A DNA stretch of 64,000 nt from Quillaja saponaria (lineage: Eukaryota; Streptophyta; Magnoliopsida; Fabales; Quillajaceae), in contig CM055618.1 in the NCBI GenBank assembly GCA_029379385.1, positions 16,035,071 through 16,099,070 of the forward strand, given 5' to 3'. The stretch's first letter is position 1, and each line of letters begins with the position of its first letter. This document shows positions 1-13,500 of this stretch, one piece after another. The translations under genes were made by a program, and so were the position numbers. The notes beneath the pieces are model-generated. The model did no database searches. It saw only the letters and a program-made list of their open reading frames with translations, and had not been told where the DNA came from.

Positions 1-790
1 AAAAAATTGCAATACTATATTAACATCCAAAGATCAACATGGATTGAGGAATTATTAAAACCCACTTGGTGAATGGACAGAGTACAAAGCTTAATTAAGA
101 AGGTTGGGGAACCATTCAATCAAAAGTTAGAAAAAGTACAAAGAACTAATTTTACCAAAATGCATGTGATATGGGGTCTATAATAGGAAGGTTCAATCAT
201 TGAAACCCAAAAGAGAGAAAATATTTTGGTTGTACTTAATTGACTTAATTTATGGCGTCATCACTATGTGTGAAGAGATTGAAAAAAATAAACTATTTTA
301 GTCCTGCAAATTATTCTTTGAAATTTAACCTTTGTATTTCCAATTTACCTGATTCTTTTTTATTTATTTATAAAAAAATTGATGAAAATTTGTTTATTAA
401 TTAATATTTAAACTAGTAGGAAGAACATCCACAACAACAAAGCTCCTTAATTAATCAAATTGAAAATTCTAACTCTATGTCAATTATATTATAATTCAAT
501 TCATCAATATTAACAATACAATTCACAAGAATATTAATATAACCATCACATATGAGACTTAAACATAGAATTTCTTAGTCTCAATATTTTCATTTTATCT
601 AATTAAAATAAAATGTCATCGAAAAATTTACATAATCATACCTAATCACCGAAATTTTCATATAAAATCAGACTACTATTAATTCTTAAACTCATAAATC
701 CATGAATACATTTTGTCAATGGAAACCAATAAATTAGTTATAGATAATTTGATGTAAGAGTGCATGTGAGGCTTTAATTAATTGTAATTG
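1..790. other. AT-rich intergenic DNA, no gene seen
   Basis: No open frame with coding character, no recognisable repeat and no RNA gene was seen. The stretch is A/T-rich and lies upstream of the TATA box of the PILS-like gene, so its distal part may act as promoter. Confidence 0.5.
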
Positions 791-800
791 ACCTAAAATC

Positions 801-808
801 TATAAATA
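801..808 (+). promoter_or_regulatory. Candidate TATA box of the PILS7-like gene
   Basis: TATAAATA lies about 100 to 200 bases before a pyrimidine-rich stretch (about 890-1031) that ends in a good splice donor. The position suits transcription starting near 835. This is inference from spacing; the region is AT-rich, so chance TATA matches are common. Confidence 0.4.
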
Positions 809-835
809 ATAGTAGGTCGTAATTGAACAAATTAA

Positions 836-1031
836 GATTGGGCCAAGAAAGTAGGCGAGTCACCTGCTTAATTTGTTTCCTAATCTGATTGAATTTACTC
901 TCTATTTATCTATCTTCCACCATTTCATTTCACTTCTATTCTTCCTCTAAGTCTCTCACCCAAAATTTCTGGAGCCATCTTTCTATCTATCTCCATCGAT
1001 CATCGTCTTCATATTTCACAACCATTTTCAG
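836..1031 (+). other. Non-coding leader exon of the PILS7-like gene
   Basis: This CT-rich stretch ends in TTTTCAG followed by gtaatt at 1032, a strong donor. A matching acceptor (ttttcag) ends at 3117, and exon 2 then runs 3118-3422 with the ATG at 3285. The intron of 1032-3117 is A/T-rich and holds no coding exon. The left edge is a guess from the TATA box. Leader exon 2 holds a tiny upstream frame (ATG at 3138, stop after three codons). Confidence 0.45.
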
Positions 1032-3284
1032 GTAATTTTCTTCCTTTTGTCGTAAAAATTTAAGACTTATCTACTGTTTAAGATTATATCAGTTTTCAGT
1101 TTTAATATTTCAAGATTTTTCTTAATTAATTTTACCATTCAAAATTATAAATTTCTCATCAAGTTCTATTTTTTCACTTACATATTATGAATTAACAAAA
1201 TAAACATATTTAACATAAAAATAATAATAGTACATATAAGTTATTTTTTTTTTTTGTAAATTTTTTTAAATTATTTTATCATTAAATTATGTACAATATA
1301 TTTATGAATAATATGAGAATGTGAGAATGTGAGAATATAATTTAATTGAAAAATTTTAAATCCCTATAAACTGGTGGAGGATTAAATAAAAATGAGACAT
1401 TCCGAGAAACTAAAATAATAGTTAAGCCAAAAATATAATTTTATTATGTTTATTAATTATTTCCATTTTATTATGCATTTTATTTGATTCTCGTTATTTG
1501 ACTATTTCCATGACGTAATTAATATTGTTGTCATCCAAGCTTCATTCTAATTTATTCACTGAGAAGAACTTGTTTTATTAGTTTTTTTTTTTTATAAGTT
1601 TTCTTAAACATTTGTTAAAGTATAATAAATTTAATTTTTAAATTTAAAATATTTTTATAAATTATCTTAATTATTAGTTAATTATTCACTGAATGCCCTT
1701 AATCTTGTAGGTCAGGACTACACTCTTTTTTCTAACTAATTTTTAAGAACTTTTTAATGAATGGTTACAATATTTTAGTATAATATAATTAATAAATTAT
1801 TATTTAAAAAAAAATGAGTTTCATAACAGAATTTATTAAGTTGATTTATAAATATAATTTAATATTCATTATGACAGCTGATAATAATTTTAATATAAAT
1901 TAACGAGTTATTATATTTAAATATATTCTAATGTTTAACAACTGCATTTAGTATATATAATCTTAAGCACCCATTAAGAAATTTAAAAAAAAATACATAT
2001 AGGTAAATAATATATATAAGTTACATGTAAAATTGTAAAATTTGTTTATAACTTTTACATATCTCATTAATTTTTTGACTGTTAGTTGTGTTACAAGTGA
2101 CTGAGGGTTCTAGCCAGCTGCACCCCTTCCACCATTATGTTCATTATCTTTTTAGTGGTAGCTCGAGTTTTCTTCTATTCCACCCTTATTGGATCCAATA
2201 TACATCAATTCAATGACATTTTGAAAATCTTCCCAAAAAAAAAATAAAATTTGAGAACTAAAAGTTTTTTTTTATACTAAATTTAATCATTTGGGTTTTG
2301 CTTGAGAATGACAGTTAGCTAGCAGACATTAAATAATTAAAGGGGTGATCTTTTTTCCAAGCAAAAAGAAAAACACATGTAGTAGTAATTTAGAGTCCAT
2401 AATGGGAATTTTCTTGAGTCTTGATCAGAAGAAAAAAAAAGAAAGATTTTTCACATAACGACTCTGCTACTGCTCACATAGTCACATGTATATTACGTAC
2501 CTCACCTAGTAAGTCATTTGGCACCCAATTGTCACATCTAACACAAAAGGGGGAATATATAGAACCAGTGTGGAAATTGTTAGACCACAATTTGTACAGT
2601 AACAGGCCCCCAGATATACCTGTAAAAGTCTTCATTTTGCCACTTCAGAAGATTTTGCTGATTTCAACTGTTACTTTAAAAAAAAGAAAAAAAAGGGCCC
2701 CGGATAATCAAGAAAATGAAGCCTCATGACCTGGATATAATGCAACTTTTGGAAAATATCTTTGATATCATAATATATAGAGACAATATTTTGGTATATT
2801 GTTCATGTAGCACAAAATTTATTAGATGTTTTTGTTTATGTTAAGCCACTCAGAAAGCCTATTATAACCCTATATATTGCAACCATATCCAAGGAAGTGC
2901 ACAGAAAAGTAGCTTCCCCAAGTCTAAACTAGAGGGGCTGCCTTTAAAGATGTTTCCTGATGCATATGCACCCTATTAATTCACATCTATAAGTTCTTAG
3001 TGGTTACCACTTTTTTTTTTTTCTGTGATTTTTCTTTATAGCTTGCCCTTATTGTTAATTTCTCTCATTTGTTTTGAATTGTTTTAATTTCTTCTGGGTT
3101 CCATTCTATTTTTTCAGGATTTGATTTGTTCTACTTCATGCTAGAATAGAATTCAATATAACAGTGAAGAAAAAAAAACTTTCAGCAGCAGAAAGGAAAC
3201 AAGCAAACACATTTTCTTGTCAATCACTTTTTTGTGCATAGCAAGAAGAAAACAAGATTCTTTCAATCAAAATTCAAAACAAAA

Positions 3285-5615
3285 ATGAGTTTCTGGACAC
3301 TATTCGAGGTGGCTTCAATGCCAATTCTGCAAGTCCTTATTATCAGTGCATTGGGAGCTTTTATGGCAAGTGGGAATTTTAATAACATTCTCTCCGCAGA
3401 AACTCGAAGATCCTTGAACAAGGTAATAGATTCAGATGCAAGAAAATCCTTTAACTGTAACTATACTGTTCTATTAGAAAGATTGTGCATGCTAAAGAAT
3501 TTCAGGTTTTTTTTTTTTTTTTTTGGGGGGGGGGTGGGGGGGGGGTGGGGGCTAATGCAGATCGTCTTCATTGTATTCACTCCTTCACTAATGTTTGCAA
3601 GTTTGGCCAAGACTGTAACTCTCCAAGACATCACATCATGGTAGTTATCCTTCTTATTCCTTACTTTTTTCTGCGCTGTTTCTAATGTATAAAACTGTAA
3701 ACCCAGAAAAGAATTTGGGTCTTGAGCCTACTAGATTTATTTGTCATTTTCTCTTTTTTGATATCTGCTTCTGTTTTGGATCTTTCCCAGTTTATAGAAC
3801 ATGACAGAAAGAGTAAGAGTATTAATGTGTTTAATCCTCTGATCTTTAGGTGGTATATGCCTATTAATGTTGGACTTACCTTTGCAATTGGAGGAATTCT
3901 TGGCTGGATAATTGTAAAATTACTAAAACCTGATTCAAGATTGGAAGGCCTTATTATTGCTACATGTTCAACAGGTAAAATTGATTTTTTTTTTTAGGAA
4001 AGACAGCATTTGAGGCTTTGAGCTTATTCTTTTCCTCGCCATTTTTGACAATCAGGAAATTTGGGAAACCTTCCTATTATAATTGTTCCTGCTACCTGTG
4101 ATGAGGGTGGCAGTCCATTTGGTGATCGCGATGCTTGTCACTCGGTTGGAATCGCATATGCATCTTTCTCCATGGCGGTAATTAGTTCATCTTATTTTTT
4201 CACTACAACTACAATGAGCTCTTAGTATCAATCAGAATCAGATGTTTCCCTTGTTTTGGAAACTGCAGCTTGGTAGTGTCTTTGTGTGGACCTTTACTTA
4301 CCATATGATGCTATCCTCAACCATGAAATATAAAGCAATTCAAGCTGCTGAGAAGCAGGAGGTGTCAAAGGCACTCAAAATATCAAACACGGATCTTGAT
4401 GCTGATCTTGAAAGTAGTCTTCTCAAGGGAGAAGAAAATAGAAGTTACGCAATAGTGGTATCATCACCCAAGTACATTGAAGACAGTGGAAATCAAGTGG
4501 TAATGACCATCTATATAGATAATGCTGGTCTAGATAAGTAGATAATAACATCCTGCCAGGGCTTGGATTATAAAAAAGGATTCTGATTTTGCAGATTGTC
4601 ACCCGAGGTTCGTCTTTCACACTGGAGCAGGAGAAAGCTTCATCTGGCCATAAATTGGTGGAATTTCTCAAGCAAATATTGGAGGAACTATTTGCACCTC
4701 CAACAGCTGCTGCTGTGAGTTTCATTTTCTTATTCCCCCTTCCCCCACTATCCTTTTATGTCAATTTATTTCACCTGCATCCATGACATGCTTCAACATG
4801 ATTGGAAAGTAAAAGCCAAGGATGATCAAGTTTGACTCTTTGTTATTTTCACTGGCAACAGTTTCTGGGTTTTACTTTTGGGGCAATTACATGGCTAAGA
4901 AACTTAATAATTGGTGAGGATGCTCCCCTGCGAGTGATCCAAGACTCCATCCAATTACTAGGGTATGTATTCTATTTTTCTAAACCAAACTAGTACCTGC
5001 TTTTAAGAAATGACACATTTAACTTACTGAATAAGTTCTTTGCAGGAATGGAGCTATTCCTTGCCTCAACCTTTTACTTGGAGGCAACCTCACTCAAGGT
5101 ACATTCAAATCTCAAATGTCAAATTTCAATAAATCTAAAACAAATATGAAAGGTAAGGCTGTCTAGGAAGTTGGTACTTACTATGTTTTACAACATTGCA
5201 GGATTGCGTTCAAAAGCAGTGAAACCAGTTATCATTATAAGTGTCATTATAGCTCGATACATTTTCCTCCCTGCCATTGGTTTTTTGATTGTTAAAGCCG
5301 CTGGAGATCTTGGCTTCCTCCCCTCAGACCCTTTGTTTCAATACGTGCTAATGATTCAGTATAGCGTGCCGCCTGCCATGAATATCAGTAAGTGATGAGC
5401 TTCAATTGGAGCACCATGAAGACACTGTGTCATTGTTTATCAAATCTTATTGTGTTTCACTGACATTACATATCTTTCAATATTATTTAGGCACCATGGC
5501 TCAACTGTTTGATGTGGGTCAAGAAGAGTGTTCAGTACTTCTCTTGTGGACATATGTAGCTGCAGCTATAGCACTCACTGCTTGGTCAACATTCTTCTTA
5601 TGGATCTTAACTTGA
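3285..5615 (+). CDS. PILS7: PIN-LIKES auxin transport facilitator, PILS7-like
   Basis: Ten coding exons join in frame: 3285-3422, 3561-3640, 3850-3974, 4056-4177, 4269-4499, 4595-4714, 4862-4962, 5046-5098, 5202-5387, 5491-5615 (426 aa). PILS proteins sit in the ER membrane and are thought to move auxin into the ER lumen, lowering nuclear auxin signalling. The sequence shows hydrophobic N-terminal helices, the start MSFWTLFEVASMPILQVL, a TPSLMFASLAKTVTLQDI block, a hydrophilic central loop of about 80 residues, and the C-terminal SVPPAMNISTMAQLFDVG block typical of the family. The start and order of blocks agree best with my memory of A. thaliana PILS7 (At5g65980). Every junction has gt/ag ends and keeps phase. 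Intron 3423-3560 contains a T18-G10 run just before its acceptor. The subfamily number is less sure than the family. Confidence 0.93.
3507..3551 (+). repeat. T-run followed by G-runs next to a splice acceptor
   Basis: T18 is followed by G10-T-G10-T-G5 inside the first coding intron of the PILS gene, eight bases before the acceptor AG at 3559-3560. The G-runs could form a G-quadruplex in the pre-mRNA and would be length-variable. Confidence 0.9.
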
Positions 5616-6060
5616 GGCTACTTCAAGTATGATGGTGCGGCCCTAGTAACTATCATTGGAAGTGTCTAAACCATACCTAGAGAAACAGCATAGAAGATAT
5701 ATAATGGCGACTCACCATTATTCAAGATTCCATATTTAGCCAGAGTTTGTCCGATGATTCTTTCAATAGGTTCTGGGATTGGCTGCTCTAATGTCGTTAG
5801 CAGAAGAAGAAGCTAATAGAGGCTCTACCATGTAGTGTAAGAGGAAGTTGGTAGCAAAATGACAGATCTGGAGGATGGTGTCTTAAGGGGGAAAATTACA
5901 TTCATGATTCATTACATTTGTTTTGCTTTTATTCCATTTTTTTCTAAATATTTATGTAGCCATTCTCAAGCACATAAGTATTTTTTGGGGGAAGCACAAT
6001 GAAGCTATAATTTCATTGAGTCTCATTCACACATTGCTGATGAAATCTAAAAAAGTTTTA
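5616..6060 (+). other. 3' flank of the PILS7-like gene
   Basis: Sequence after the stop codon presumably includes the 3' UTR. No perfect AATAAA with a clear downstream element was pinned down, so the transcript end is not placed. No other gene is visible here. Confidence 0.4.
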
Positions 6061-6061
6061 C

Positions 6062-6480
6062 ATAACCTAATGACTGCTAGACAAGAAGATTAAGCGGGAA
6101 TTTGACCAGATCAGGTTGGATCTCCACAACCTACACGTGAAATTGACTGCCGGGAGAGTACTTTTAGGTTACCATCCTTTTCTTTATCTTCAGCCGCTGC
6201 TCATCCACATACCACTTCCCATTTTCCTTTAGTCCTTGGTGGCAAATAGACAGATCTTTAAATGCTATGCCTGGAAGGAAGAAGAAAATCATCTCTTCAT
6301 GCCACTAATGAGCTCCTGAAATTATAACTTTAGTAAACACTCTTCTTACACTTTTAGAGATAACAAAGTCAGTAGTCAATTGTCACGGTCTTGGAAATCA
6401 ATCGTTGTCCTAAGTGACGCCATGTAGGCAACGAGTAAGCGGGATGTGACACAATAACATGAGGATCTCCTAGCTCTTCA
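6062..6480 (-). pseudogene. Decayed copy of the last exon of RRP44A
   Basis: Read on the minus strand this stretch aligns by eye with RRP44A exon 24 and its flank (7584-7900). Shared blocks include the stop-region codons, the segment for the GEWYVDE-like motif (CTCATCCACATACCA on the plus strand in both), the PVYLT-like segment, and the splice acceptor side. The copy has many substitutions and small indels, and its acceptor is weakened, so it cannot encode the S1-domain tail. It lies about 1.1 kb beyond the true exon in the same orientation. The likely origin is a partial tandem duplication of the 3' part of the gene, followed by decay. Confidence 0.75.
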
Positions 6481-7189
6481 AGTGTTGCTGCACTATTTAC
6501 CTCCCTGTGGGCATGACTTTTCTGTATTCCAAGTCTCTGCTCAATATCTATTTACAAGTTACAACACTGGATCACATGAAATGAGGATGACAACAGCATC
6601 ATCTTTTTCCACCAGATCAAGAATCATCACAATGAGATTTCATGGTGGCTGGACTTCCCAAAGCCCAACATCACAAGCTACAGTCAAACCATGGTAGACA
6701 AAAGACAACAAACCAACATGTCTTGGCATTTCTTTCTAGCAGAAGCAGAAGAGAAAGAGTTTTGATGGTTGATCCCCAAATATTTTTTCCTTAGACCTCT
6801 AGAGGTCCGAGGGTCCAACATATTTATAATATTGGTGGGCAACAACAAAGTTCAAGATTATTCATCATGATATAATCATTCTCCATATAATCAGAAACAT
6901 GCAAAATCTAAGATCCTTTGGAACTTCATCAATAGCAACTTCTAGAAGAATGTAATTCCCCATCTTTAATCTGAGTTTTATATGCAAACGCATTACCCAC
7001 CATCCAGTGTCTTCTTGAACATGTTCACACTTCTAAGAATGGTAACACTTGGGATCAGCATCAATCAAATGAACATTCGAAGATATTTAGCACATGAACC
7101 TTACATTCATTCCCCTTTCTATAATTACTTTCCCTTCTTTGCATGCCTTGAAATACTAGTATTAGCTCATGAACCTTGCATATATCCAC
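6481..7189. other. Unassigned DNA between two RRP44A-derived copies
   Basis: No exon copies, open frames with coding character or known repeats were recognised. It lies between the exon-24-like copy and the intron-17-like copy, so it may be duplicated intronic material too decayed to see. Confidence 0.35.
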
Positions 7190-7204
7190 TTTCTATCCTC
7201 ATTG

Positions 7205-7445
7205 TAGTTACAGATTGTAAGGAAAATCTTCCATTTTCAACCTCCACCAACTGAAGGCTTATAAAATAGAAATTCTGTCACATTAGGTGCTGGATGCATC
7301 CATATCCCATATTATCAAATTAAAATACTCAGTCTCCTTAGGAAATACTAACAAATGAGAGACAAGCATTGCATGAAAGGGGGTGCCAGAGGGTATAATT
7401 AATGTGCTGAAGGTACTGTTTAGTCTCAATGGAAAAGGTAAGAAA
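7205..7445 (-). repeat. Copy of RRP44A intron 17 sequence
   Basis: This block is similar by eye to 11075-11290, inside RRP44A intron 17. Shared strings include GGAAAATCTTCCATTTTCA, GTGCTGGATGCATC against ATGCTGGATGCATC, and a common tail reading GTCAATGG or GTCTCAATGG followed by AAAGGTA or GAAGGTA. With the exon-24-like copy at 6062-6480 it lies in the same order and orientation as in the gene, supporting one partial duplication with an internal loss. Confidence 0.65.
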
Positions 7446-7583
7446 GATATGCAAGAAAGGACACGTGTAATTTCCAAAATGTAATAAATTAAATCAAAGT
7501 AGTTTACTCAAGAAAAAACTATGGATTATTCAGATACAACATTGCCATTAAAATTTACGAGGATAGAAATGACCTAATGGCCA

Positions 7584-10500
7584 CTAGATAAGAGTGAGCT
7601 GGAGTTTTGGCCTATTAGGTTGGGGCTCCACAACCTCCATGTGAATTTTGACTGCCTGCAGAACACTGTAAGATAAGCTACCATCCATCTTCTTGATCTT
7701 TTGCTGCGGCTCATCCACATACCATTCTCCACCTCCCTTCTCAGCTCTTGATGTCAAATAGACAGGTCCTTCAATGCCATACCTGGAAATAGAAAGAAAA
7801 CCATCATTTCCACCCCCAAGTTATAAACTTGGCAAAACTCTCTACTAACAATTTTGGAAGAGATGATGAACTCAGTGACCAATTACATGAGGTTATTCTA
7901 ATAACTCTTCAATAGCTGAAGTCTCACCAAATGAACAGTTATTTGCAATTATTATATCATCATATCATGGCAATTTTTTTTGTCTTTTCTGTTTTCGTCA
8001 CCCTAGGTATGCCAAATTGATATGAGGGAAGGATATCTGATGAGGTCCATTCCGTTTGTATCGGGTATTTTCATGCCTTAACAAATTGCAGCTCACTTTA
8101 AAACCAGATTAGATTCAGATTGAATCTGAAAACCACAATTTAATGGTAATACAAAGACGACATCTTAAAAGACTAGTTCAGATTTGGTCTAACCAGATCG
8201 GATCAGATCAGAATTTTTTACTTTTTTGGATCAGATCAATACTTAAATAGATCAAAATAGGGGGTACTTGGGGTCACAGTATGACAGAGCAAAAGCAATA
8301 GCTACAAAGAGTAAATACCAATCTAAAAGGAATTGGGTAATAGAAACATACTTTGGAACAAATACAATAAAACCATTGGATCTTATCTTCACTATTCTGG
8401 CCTCTGCATCCGTGGGCCTACAGAAAAAGAAAAGACAGATTAGACTCCAAAATAAGATATAAGATGGGGAGGGGGTGAAGAGACCATGGCACATACCGCT
8501 TTCTGAAGTAGATGAGAGTATGGAGCTCTACGGAAGCCCGGCCTGCCATCTGCGCATTCCTGTGCCGATAGTTTAAATCTGAGGGAAATTAACAGGGAGA
8601 ACATAAATTATAACTCATAGCACACAACAACATCAGATAAGTCATTTCATTGAGATAGTCAAATCAAAACAACCGGTATCTAAGAAGATAATAATTGACA
8701 TGTTTGAACTCAAAAGAAAATTGTTCAACATAGAGGAAGGCTTCATTTACAAGATTAGATATATTGTAATAATCAAGTTCTAGTGTAGATCACAGAGGAA
8801 TAGAACAACATCAGATAAGTCATTTCATTGAGATAGTTAAATCACAACAACCGGTATCTAAGAAGATAATAATTGACACGGTTGAACTCATGAAAGAAAA
8901 ATGTTCAACATAGAGGAAGGCTTCATTTACAAGATTAGAAATCTTGTAATAGTCAAGTTATAGTATAGATCATAGAGGAATAGTAACTAAACAAATCGCA
9001 GCCTTGGATTTGTAAGATCATGCTCCAGCATGGATCCAACTACAGTTAGAAACTCTTATTATTTGATGATGCACAAGTATACATATTTGAGCATTGTGTT
9101 ATAAATAATGTCTGGTCTCAAAAAGTTGCATGTGGACATTATTTCAGGAGGGCAGAGGATTTCATACTATCTGAAATACTAGTGAGCTGAGGTCTGTCCT
9201 GGAATATTGATGGTAGCTTGTCTATGTTTAAAGATGCAGCAAGTAGCCGGTGTACAATAACATCTGCAAGAAAAAGGAAGTTAAAACTAAAATATCGCAC
9301 AGTTAAGCGAGGAACCAGCACATGATTAATAGTGACACCAACCCGCATATCTTCTAATAGGAGAAGTGAAGTGAGTATATAGAGGAGCTGCAAGCCCATA
9401 ATGATGGTATTCTGGACGGCTGAGATCTCCACTACAGAAATAGACTGCCTGGGAAGAAAGATTATTTTCTTTTCATTTGCTATCATAGAATACTGATTCC
9501 GGATTTACTCAACAAAATTGAGACTAACCTGTGTCATGCACCTTGTGGCCAGTATCCGGATTAACTTATTAAAGTAAGGATCATCACCCTACAAAATGTA
9601 ATTTGTTAGAGAACATGACATCATCTGAACTAGCTAAAATGCCTGGAAAGTAAATGCTAAGTGAGCAAAATAGCAAGAAGTCAGAACTGCCTTTTTAATC
9701 TTTTAAAGCACGGTCATTTTAGAAACTCTCATTATCCCTTTTCTCTAACCTTCCATCAGATCTCCAAACACCCAGAAATTCTCCTTCACTTTCTCAACTG
9801 CCAAGTGAGCAAAATTTAAAAGTTTTCTTTACACATTCTTATTCTTCCCCTTTCTCAATCATAACTCTCTTGAATCCGGTTAGAGATCCAAAAAATAAGA
9901 ATTCACCATGGTAGTTACTCATCCAGATCAAGAAAAGTGGACCTATAGTATTTGAAGATCAGCGCCGGTAAAGACAAGTTCTTCATCTGTTGGTGAAATC
10001 AAAATCCATGAGACAATCTAAGCACTCCATTGAGTCCATTCTTAACAACATGTCCATTAATTCCCAGCCCAATTGACATTCAATTCAAGCCACTTGTGTT
10101 GTGTTCTTATAGCCCATTAAAGCAGGGGAGACATGAAAAGGAAAAGATAAAGGAAAGGAGCTCAACAAGACAAGGAGGGAAAGTAGCATTATAGAATTTA
10201 TAAAGTAAGCAAAAGTTGCCGGAGAAGAGATGAGTGGGTGTTTCATATTTGAGAGGGAATGCGTAGATTGTTCATATTTCATAACAATAATGTAAATCCA
10301 ATAGTCACAGTATTTCTCTTTCCCCATCTTAATCTTGCCGGGATGGCGTTGTATAAAAGCTCTAGCTATGCAGCGGAGTTCAGATTGAGAGAGAATTTCA
10401 TATATGAAAGTGGTGGAGGATTTGAGTTGAACTGGTGGTGGCCATAGTGGTGTGAGAGAATGAGTGGAGAGATAATGGGTTGAATGCAGTAAAGTGGGGA

Positions 10501-13500
10501 GAGAATGAGTTTTTAAATTTTAAATAAAAATTCAAGTTTTTAAAAAAATAATATATAATCCATGTGGCAATTTCTTATTCATCCATTAGTCCACGTCAGG
10601 GATCGTTAGCCACATCATCGACCGCTACGTTTCATTAAGTTAATTTGGACGGATGGTGACGGTAAGGATTCAATTGTAGAATTTTAAAATTTTAAGGACC
10701 CAAAGTGAATTCTGACTCGTACATTAACCAAAAGTATAAAAAAATCCAATTAAAAATAAAACAGAAAAAAAAAAAATGAAACAGAAGATTTACCAGGGCA
10801 TGGTCAAGTGAATCAGCTAGAGCTTTTGAAGACGAGACATCCAAATGAAGACCAACAGCAGCAGCAGTACGCAGCAGAGGTTCAAGCATCTCTCTGGTTG
10901 GAGTTGGATGGCGCCTGCCCAATAAAAAACTTATTACATGATACTTTTCAACTGTCAGACAAATTATAACACACTTTCCTACCATCCACATACCCTTTTA
11001 TCCCACTTTACACCCCTTTCCTCATTGTAGACAAGTTTCAGAGAAAAAAAATAAAACAATCATTTCAGCTGCTAAGGAAAATCTTCCATTTTCACCCCCA
11101 CCAGCTGAAGCCGTGGCACTGAGGAAATTCCATCATACTAGATGCTGGATGCATCTATCTAGTGAAATTAAAACTCTCAAAAAGCTAATGAAAGATGGTA
11201 AAGATATATAGAAAGGTGCAGCACGAAAGGGGCTAAGAGGTAAGGTTTGTATACTGAAAGTACTAAATAGTGTCAATGGTGAAGGTATGAGATGTGGGCC
11301 GTGGCCACAAGAGTTAGTCCACAGAGCAACAAGAATACAAATGGAACAGAAACAAAAGCAGAAACTATGAGACAGGTGCAAATTCAGACACTAAAAGCAG
11401 TAACAAAAAGGCAGAAACTAACCTTAGTAATGAACACAACGGAAAATGGTCAAGGATTTGTTTGGCAACAGAAACATTAGCAGCAAGCATAAACTCCTCC
11501 ACCATTTGGTTTGCTTCCCGAATCTGATACATACCTGCAAAGCAACTCAAGGTTACATTAAATCAAAAGTAATTCGTTGATAAGAATTAGTTAGTTTGGG
11601 TGGATCGTAGGAGGAGCACAGGGAGAAGAAAAACATGAATTTCAGCAGGATCTGTTGCAAGGAATATTCAAAAATGTTTCCAAATTTACAACTACAGATA
11701 AACAGTAATAAAGGATGATCTGAGAGTATTAAGTGGGCAACCGAATGATCAAGAATCCAGCTCACGAGGACCTCTAACAATTTGAACACAATCATTAAAA
11801 AGTTGTAAATTAATCTAATGAAATAATCGATGTAATCTATCTCCTTCAGAAGGAAGAATCCAGAACAGCAGCTTTGCATAGCCAAATCTTTTCAATATAG
11901 AAGCAACCAGGAGAATGGGCATCTGATTTGTCACAATGAAACAGGCCTCCAAGAAACTTCTAGTTTATTTTTTTAATTCTCTTTTCATAATTCTTACTTC
12001 AGAACAATTTGATTCACTTGTGTGTGTAGTTCTATAGACAAATTACGTGTTCCAGTTGATGTTAAGATGCTATTATGATCTGGCTACAACAAAATCCTAA
12101 TGCAACTCACTAAGAGTAATTCCTCTAATCTTATCTTTCTAAAATATCTAGCAATTGAACACAAACAAAACTCCCCTATTTTACACACCACTATCAATAA
12201 AATAGACTAACAACTACTAATGCGTGTCCCAGCAAAGTGGAGAAAAAAAAGTACGCGGGGAAGACATTTATGAGGAGACCTACATAACTCAACTGGAATC
12301 CAGTTTTATAATGATTGCTTGTATAATCTGTATATAGTTTGTATCACATGCTGGCTAGCAGGTGAGACAAAGGAAAGGACCAATCAGATCTCACAAAGAA
12401 GGTAAGATTAAGCTGTTAGAAGTGGCAATAAGTAGACAGTAGATGGCTAATTAGAATAACAATGAGACCTGCATAACTCTGTTTATAGTTGCATAATTTG
12501 TTTATAGTTTGATAGTACAAATGGAAGAGAAGACCTACATAACTCAACTGGAATCCAGTTTTATATTGAATGCTTGCAGAATCTGTTTATAGTTTGCATC
12601 ACATGCTGCTAATTAGATCTCATGAATAAGGTGGGATTAAGATGTTAGAAGTGGCAATACGTAGACAGTAGAAGGATCTGCACTATTTATACTTCTTTTG
12701 ATAGCACAAATGGCACCGTCGAACCACTACTAGTTGATCTGGTGGGCAGAAAAACTTCTCAAGAAAATAACATACCAATATCAAGAGGGTCATGAGTCTC
12801 TGTGTCAATTTGAAATTTGACCTCAGCAGAAGCAAGGGTTAAAGCTCCTCTATCAATACGCCTCAACCTCATTATCTGATAGATTACACAAAGCCATACT
12901 GCTCAGAGAACAACAAAAAGAATCTATGCAAATTTACCCATTCTCATAATTTTCTCATGGATAAATTAGCAAAACATGATATGGGACATGCATACCTTTG
13001 CTAAAGTATTCATATTCCTCAAGTCTGTAGTTAGTGGATCCATCAACCGACTGAAATAACAAAAGTACTATTATAACTAACTAGTTGAAGGTATTAAATT
13101 CATTAAATCAGCCATTTTCTAATAAAATGCAAAAATTCGACTGTTAGTTAACAAGAAATTTAGCATTCAGGTTTAAATCCTCAATCATTTCTAGCTATAA
13201 TTTCTCATCCTCTCTTGTCACATTGATCACTATGTATTCTCTCAAGATCGATATTGATATTTTCTTCTGTAACACATGAAGCTACGTTACTTTGCACACA
13301 CAAAACCACTATTATATTATCAATCATATCACTGAAGTATAACCCAACATAGTCCAGTTGTTAGGTAGCATCAGTAAAACTGTTAGACCATTTATTTAGT
13401 ACCCGTAGGCATTCTTTTGTTTGGTGGCTGTTAGAACATAATTAGCTGTAGATGGTGTAACAGACATTAATATTGCAACTGAACAAAAGTTAAAGGGGAA

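Noticed and set aside
2421..2729. 102-codon frame in the PILS leader intron
   Set aside because: Low-complexity Lys runs, no family character, and it lies inside an intron with clear splice ends.
2781..2787. GAGACA (TGTCTC) auxin response element in the PILS leader intron
   Set aside because: A six-base motif is expected many times by chance in 64 kb, and no paired element was seen.
9139..9486. 115-codon minus-strand frame as a separate small protein
   Set aside because: It mixes parts of RRP44A exons 20 and 21 in the wrong frame with the intron between them; spliced reading gives the conserved RNB sequence.
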